Assembly (NCBI GenBank): GCA_006844705.1
Contig: SPJS01000200.1
Location: 26,748 to 90,747 of the forward strand
Source: Methylococcaceae bacterium
GTDB lineage: Bacteria > Pseudomonadota > Gammaproteobacteria > Methylococcales > Methylomonadaceae
Length of the DNA stretch: 64,000 nucleotides
Reading direction: 5' to 3'
Shown: positions 60,092 to 64,000 of the stretch, one piece after another
Numbering within the stretch: position 1 is the stretch's first letter
How the letters are laid out: each line of letters opens with the position of its first letter
The notes under the pieces: model-generated
Databases searched by the model: none
The model's input: only the letters and a program-made list of their open reading frames with translations
What the model was told of the DNA's origin: nothing
Position numbers and translations under genes: made by a program

Positions 60092-62752
60092 TTAATGCAT
60101 TTTTTTGCTCAAATGCGCCTTATCCTGCATCTTAAAAAACCTCATAGACTCAATCAGGTTGCCTGAAATATTCTGCAACGAAGTCATTGATTCCCCTGCA
60201 TCTTTACTGACTGCAATCGAGTTCTTGGTGGACGCGGTGATTGCATCCAGGATACGCGTGACATTTTCGGCCTGCTCTCGCTCCTCATTTATCCCCTGGG
60301 TCAGCACGTCTGTCACTTTAGCAATGGTTTTTGTCGCATCATTCAAACTGCTATTTAAGCCGGATAATTCGTCAGCAGAGCGATCAATATCTTGTTGACA
60401 CATTTCCTGCTCGCTCACTGCTTTTACAATATCTGCAACACGCTGCCTTGATTCAATCACTGACTCCTGGATCAGATCAAACGACGTTTTCACCTGCCTA
60501 ACCTTCTTCATTCCGCGATTAATAACTTCACGCCCTGACTCGGTTGAGTCTACGGTGGTTTGGGTCTGGGTACGGATAGTGTCGATATGATCTTTGATAT
60601 CTTTTGCGGCGCCTGCACTTTTTTGTGCCAGCCCACGCACTTCATTCGCAACAATGGCAAAACCGCGTCCCGCCTCTCCTGCACGCGCCGCTTCTACTGA
60701 GGCATTGAGCGCCAATAAATTGGTCTGAAACGCAATATCATTTACGGTGGCGACAATTTCCTGGATGGCAATCGAGCTTTTATCGAGTTTGTTAATCTGG
60801 CTGGATAATTCATCCACCGTACTGGCAATATCGTTCATCCCCTGGTTTGCTTCATTCACGGCTTGAATACCATATTGGGTTTCGTTATCCATCGCCTGGG
60901 AGGATTCCAGCGACTGACGAGAATATTCAGAAATCTGTTGCATTTGATACTTGACCGCTTCAACATTTTTACGTGTGCTGGAAGAGACGTTGTCTACGCC
61001 AGAAACCACGCTTTGCAAGTGTCGCAAATCAGTGCCCAACGCATCCTTGCTTTGTTCTACCTGGTGCAGAATGTCATTCATCGTTACCAGCGATGCATTG
61101 CCTTCTTCTACTATTGATAACAGCTCTGTATTACGCGTTTCAATTGACTCATGCGCAGAACCCATTTGTTCAGACATACTGCCTATAGAAACCGCCCACG
61201 TATTGACCTGTTCCACAATTCCACTGAGGCTTTCCACCATGTGCTGCATCGCCTGTCCCAGCTTGTCCTGGTTACCCTTAATCGCAATATTCTGCTGAAT
61301 AAATCCTTGCGAGATAGATTCGGCCTTGCCGACAGTGTCCTCAAGTTCACCCAGAAAATGATTAAACATTTTCGCCACCTGACCGGCTTCGGTGCCATAC
61401 TCCTCTGCCACGCGACGAGACAGGTTACCGTCATGAATAATCTGCTGCATGGTCTGCATGGTATCCAGCCAGATAGTTTTTGCACCGTGTTCGGTGATAT
61501 TCAAACCGGCTTCCTCATCTTCAGGCGGAACCCGTAACACACCCAACATTTTGAAGATGGAAAACATAATCAGTCCCATCGTAAAAGCCCATACGAATAC
61601 ACTGCCAATGCCTATTAATTGAACCCAGGCCTGCGCCAGGCGACCCCCTTCCGGCAATTGATCTAGCGGCGCAAAAAAAGCCAGCGACAATGTCCCCCAG
61701 GCGCCGCAAAAACCATGCACGGGTATCGCATTCAGTGGGTCATCAATTTTAAGGCGCAAAATAAACCATTCGGCGAAACAATACACACCACCAGACGTAA
61801 TACCAATCAACACCGCGCCGACTGGATCAACCGCTGCACAGCCTGCGGTAATACCGACCAGCCCGCCGAGAATACCATTCAACACCTTTTCAACCTCAAC
61901 CAGCGTATCATCACTCATCAGCATGGAGATGATAAAACACGTGATGCCCGCTGCAGCCGGTGCCAGCATGGTGTTCATCACCACTTTAGGTACACTTTCA
62001 TCACCGACCAAGGTGCTGCCGCCATTAAATCCAAACCAGCCAAACCATAAGATAAACACACCAATGGCACTGTAGGATATATTATGTCCCTGAATATCCT
62101 GCGGTGTTCCATCGGCAGCAAAACGCCCGATTCTTGGCCCCAACACCCAGGCCGCCGCCAGCCCCACCCAGGCACCGACTGAATGCACCACAGTAGAACC
62201 GGCAAAATCAACAAAATTCATCTCGGCCAGCCAGCCTGTTTCGCCGGGTAAAATAGCCCCGCCCCATATCCAGTGACCGACCACCGGATACACAAACAAC
62301 CCAAGTATCACAGACCCAAAAATATAGGCTTTAAACTGCACCCGCTCAGCCACTGCGCCAGATACAATCGTAGCCGCCGTTCCGGCAAATACGACTTGAA
62401 ACACAAAGAATGCATAATTATCCGGCGTATCGAAGCCTTCCAGAAAAAAACCGCTATGGCCTATCAAGCCACCCGCGCTCTCACCAAACATCAATGCAAA
62501 CCCCACCGCCCAGAAGGCAATAATCGTCACAATCATATCTGCAACATTTTTAATCGCTACGTTGATGGAATTCTTCGCTCTGATCATGCCGGTTTCTAAC
62601 GAGGTAAACCCGGCCTGCATGAAAAACACCATGGCCGCCGCCACGATAATCCAGGTGATATTCAGGTTGCTTTGCACAGTTGGCTCAGCTGCCCAGGCAC
62701 TTTGTGGTAGCAGTAAAACAAAAATTTTTATGAGCGTTATCAGGAATTTCAA
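60092..62752 (-). CDS. Ammonium transporter-chemoreceptor fusion (Amt-MCP)
   Basis: The 886-residue protein joins a full Amt channel (about 1-425) to a chemoreceptor signalling domain. The Amt part has a signal-like start, the conserved gate area ([18 protein letters not shown]), W163 in WIWGGAIL, Asp182, and both pore histidines (H190 in VVHSVGAW, H346 in VHGFCGAWG), plus the C-tail [18 protein letters not shown]. Next comes a HAMP-like stretch ([18 protein letters not shown]) and a long coiled coil with the kinase-control tip [22 protein letters not shown]. No CheR pentapeptide is visible. It likely senses or carries ammonium and signals to CheA. The start is a TTG with AGAGGA upstream. Confidence 0.92.
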   Translation of the reverse strand: MKFLITLIKIFVLLLPQSAWAAEPTVQSNLNITWIIVAAAMVFFMQAGFTSLETGMIRAKNSINVAIKNVADMIVTIIAFWAVGFALMFGESAGGLIGHSGFFLEGFDTPDNYAFFVFQVVFAGTAATIVSGAVAERVQFKAYIFGSVILGLFVYPVVGHWIWGGAILPGETGWLAEMNFVDFAGSTVVHSVGAWVGLAAAWVLGPRIGRFAADGTPQDIQGHNISYSAIGVFILWFGWFGFNGGSTLVGDESVPKVVMNTMLAPAAAGITCFIISMLMSDDTLVEVEKVLNGILGGLVGITAGCAAVDPVGAVLIGITSGGVYCFAEWFILRLKIDDPLNAIPVHGFCGAWGTLSLAFFAPLDQLPEGGRLAQAWVQLIGIGSVFVWAFTMGLIMFSIFKMLGVLRVPPEDEEAGLNITEHGAKTIWLDTMQTMQQIIHDGNLSRRVAEEYGTEAGQVAKMFNHFLGELEDTVGKAESISQGFIQQNIAIKGNQDKLGQAMQHMVESLSGIVEQVNTWAVSIGSMSEQMGSAHESIETRNTELLSIVEEGNASLVTMNDILHQVEQSKDALGTDLRHLQSVVSGVDNVSSSTRKNVEAVKYQMQQISEYSRQSLESSQAMDNETQYGIQAVNEANQGMNDIASTVDELSSQINKLDKSSIAIQEIVATVNDIAFQTNLLALNASVEAARAGEAGRGFAIVANEVRGLAQKSAGAAKDIKDHIDTIRTQTQTTVDSTESGREVINRGMKKVRQVKTSFDLIQESVIESRQRVADIVKAVSEQEMCQQDIDRSADELSGLNSSLNDATKTIAKVTDVLTQGINEEREQAENVTRILDAITASTKNSIAVSKDAGESMTSLQNISGNLIESMRFFKMQDKAHLSKKMH

Positions 62753-62837
62753 AACGTTCCTCTTTACTTTGTTGTGAAGGGGTTAACACAAAGTATAGAA
62801 ACAAATCTTGAATTTGCATTGTTACCCAGTGATTAAC

Positions 62838-62921
62838 TAGGAGACTGTCAGATTATAGATAATTCTACTGCGGCGATGGGACATCGGCTCGCGACGAACC
62901 CCATAACCCGACAGCCTCCTA
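62838..62921. mobile_element. 84-bp MITE-like element
   Basis: TAGGAGACTGTCAGATTAT and the reverse complement of ATAACCCGACAGCCTCCTA give 19-bp terminal inverted repeats matching at 16 positions, ending in TA on both sides. It has no coding content of its own. It cuts the end of the decayed gene at 62922-63063. Confidence 0.6.
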
Positions 62922-63063
62922 AGTAAATACGTGAGACACCCGTAACACCTAATAAAGTAGAACCAAACAACCACACGGCTACCGGAGGAACAGGCACTGA
63001 AGAAAGATTTACGGCACCAAAGCTGGCTGCTGTCGGGTCAAATTGAAATACATTGACATCCAC
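62922..63063 (-). pseudogene. Remnant of a PEP-CTERM-type secreted protein gene
   Basis: The translated remnant reads VFQFDPTAASFGAVN, then VPVPPVAVWLFGSTLLGVTGVSR, the C-terminal anchor of a VPxPAAVW-type exported protein. Upstream it is stopped by an in-frame TAG. Downstream the frame runs into the MITE-like element, losing the natural tail. The rest of the gene is missing. Confidence 0.65.
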
Positions 63064-63144
63064 CTATTGCCGCCATATTAAGCTATTGAGAAGAGCATGT
63101 CGTCATACGAAAGCCGGGAGTTTTGTAGTTAGCCACATAACCTG

Positions 63145-63172
63145 TTGACTAACTCAGGTGCTATGATAGAAT
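63145..63172 (+). promoter_or_regulatory. Possible sigma-70 promoter of the PPC-repeat protein, with leader hairpin
   Basis: TTGACT and TAGAAT lie 16 bases apart, giving a leader of about 170 bases. A perfect 9-bp stem (AAAATTTAG/CTAAATTTT, 63261-63281) sits in the leader. The region from 62753 to 63345 contains, besides this, only the MITE-like element and the gene remnant. Confidence 0.45.
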
Positions 63173-63345
63173 CGAATCGTGTGAAATCCATCACATTTTG
63201 TCGTGTATTTTTTATTGGTTTTTTGTTCTCAAAAACCGGGCTAACAATAGTAGTAGGCTGAAAATTTAGTTTCTAAATTTTGAGGGACAGTCAGTCAGCT
63301 TTGTTTATTGAATCAAAACCAAAATAATAACTAAAGGTTTTGAAA

Positions 63346-64000
63346 ATGAATCGTTTGCCTCAATTTTTTAAGCTATATCCAGTTCTGTTTTTATATTTTT
63401 TTAGTGTCCCTGTTTTTGCAGCCAGTTTGACGAATGGAGCATCTCCAATCGGTACAATTTCACCTGTGGGTGATGTCGATAGCTGGACTTTTTCAGCCAA
63501 TACAGGTGAAGACATCCGAGTACAGGTTGCTGAAGTCAGCGGTACCAATTTCGAACCTTTCATAAGGTTGTATGATCCAAATAACAATCTGGTGCAATCT
63601 AATTGGGGAAGCAATTCCACCAATGTGAATCACCTCGCAACACAGTCAGGTACATATACTGTCCATGTGCTGGATGCTTTTTCTACGCCAGATGCGACAG
63701 GTACCTACAAACTGTATTTGGCAAAAAGCGCAGGTAGTTTCAGCGTGCCATCGGGCGATGAAGGTGGCGCATTGACCAATGGCGGGGTGCATGCGGGTAC
63801 GATAGAGCTGGGTGATATGGATATCTGGACATTTAATGCCGAGGCATTGGGCAGCATACGTTTAGGCCTGGGTGAGCCAAGTGCAAGCAGTTTAAATCCC
63901 TATATATTGGTTTATGGCCCGGATGGAAACTTTATAGAGTCAAACTATGGAATAGGGCGTTCAACGAATGTTGCTTTTCAGGCAGGTATCGCAGGCACCT
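63346..64000 (+). CDS. Secreted protein with PPC-like repeats (3' end beyond window)
   Basis: The visible 218 residues begin with a signal peptide (about 1-26, ending VFA). Two homologous beta-sandwich units follow, each starting with the pattern (L)TNGxxxxGTIxxGDxDxWTF; later parts include IRLYDPNNNLVQSN and ILVYGPDGNFIESN. This is the pattern of pre-peptidase C-terminal (PPC) domains of extracellular proteins. AAAGG lies 8 nt before the ATG. The C-terminus, which may carry an anchor, is not in the window. Confidence 0.75.
   Translation, partial: MNRLPQFFKLYPVLFLYFFSVPVFAASLTNGASPIGTISPVGDVDSWTFSANTGEDIRVQVAEVSGTNFEPFIRLYDPNNNLVQSNWGSNSTNVNHLATQSGTYTVHVLDAFSTPDATGTYKLYLAKSAGSFSVPSGDEGGALTNGGVHAGTIELGDMDIWTFNAEALGSIRLGLGEPSASSLNPYILVYGPDGNFIESNYGIGRSTNVAFQAGIAGT

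Noticed and set aside
62848..63063. Complete small gene on the minus strand
   Set aside because: Its last part is the MITE-like element and its upstream end has an in-frame stop; only the anchor segment is protein-like.

Overview
The window is chromosomal DNA of a gammaproteobacterium of moderate G+C content. Evidence: the mlaF / yrbG-kdsD-kdsC-lptC-lptA-lptB-rpoN-hpf-rapZ order, a class I adenylate cyclase, hslVU-DUF971-ubiE-ubiJ-ubiB, rpoZ-spoT-ridA-recG, UbiC, and C-terminal anchors of the gammaproteobacterial VPxPAAVW(L/M)FGS type. I see no marker that fixes the genus. An aquatic, possibly methylotrophic or thiotrophic lineage would fit the 4Fe-4S type CysH, the PEP-CTERM-like anchors and the Tat-exported TRAP binding protein, but that is inference.

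Layout. 1-9.3 kb: envelope and LPS biogenesis (mlaF fragment, yrbG, kdsDC, lptCAB), then rpoN-hpf-rapZ-mgtE; the nitrogen-PTS genes usually found here are absent. 9.3-14.2 kb: a small winged-helix protein, minCDE, cysH and gshA, all on the minus strand. 14.4-18.8 kb: recQ, then two related secreted proteins. One is a full-length PhoX/DUF839-like protein and the other a shortened copy; each lies behind 11-bp-phased Pho-box-like repeats. 19-28 kb: pyk and gap, an orphan TRAP binding protein, a PilZ protein, cyaA, a MITE-like element touching the argH stop codon, and argH. 28-39.8 kb: a chemoreceptor, two tRNA-Phe genes, a DUF4126 protein, a sigma-32-type promoter with hslVU and the ubiquinone genes, then a translationally coupled three-gene membrane operon of a VWA protein, a coiled-coil protein and an acidic-repeat protein. 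39.9-54.1 kb: pgk, rpoZ-spoT-ridA-recG-ubiC, an HDOD protein, yfhL, coaD, rsmD, a heterodimeric M16 peptidase pair, cyoE and ybiB.

54.2-60 kb: a bufferin-type RiPP cluster (a 12-Cys precursor with a lipobox, a DUF692/MNIO enzyme and a DUF2063 partner). It lies divergent from an operon of an FMN glutamate-synthase-like protein, a DoxX protein and a CPA1 antiporter; an 86-bp MITE-like element sits between them. 60-64 kb: an ammonium transporter fused to a chemoreceptor signalling module, a third MITE-like element that ends a decayed PEP-CTERM-type gene, and the start of a secreted protein with two PPC-like repeats.

The most interesting items are the Amt-chemoreceptor fusion, the bufferin cluster, the uncharacterised three-gene VWA membrane operon, and the Pho-box-controlled PhoX pair in which the short copy has lost three in-frame blocks and gained two cysteines. 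I saw no CRISPR array, prophage or complete insertion sequence.
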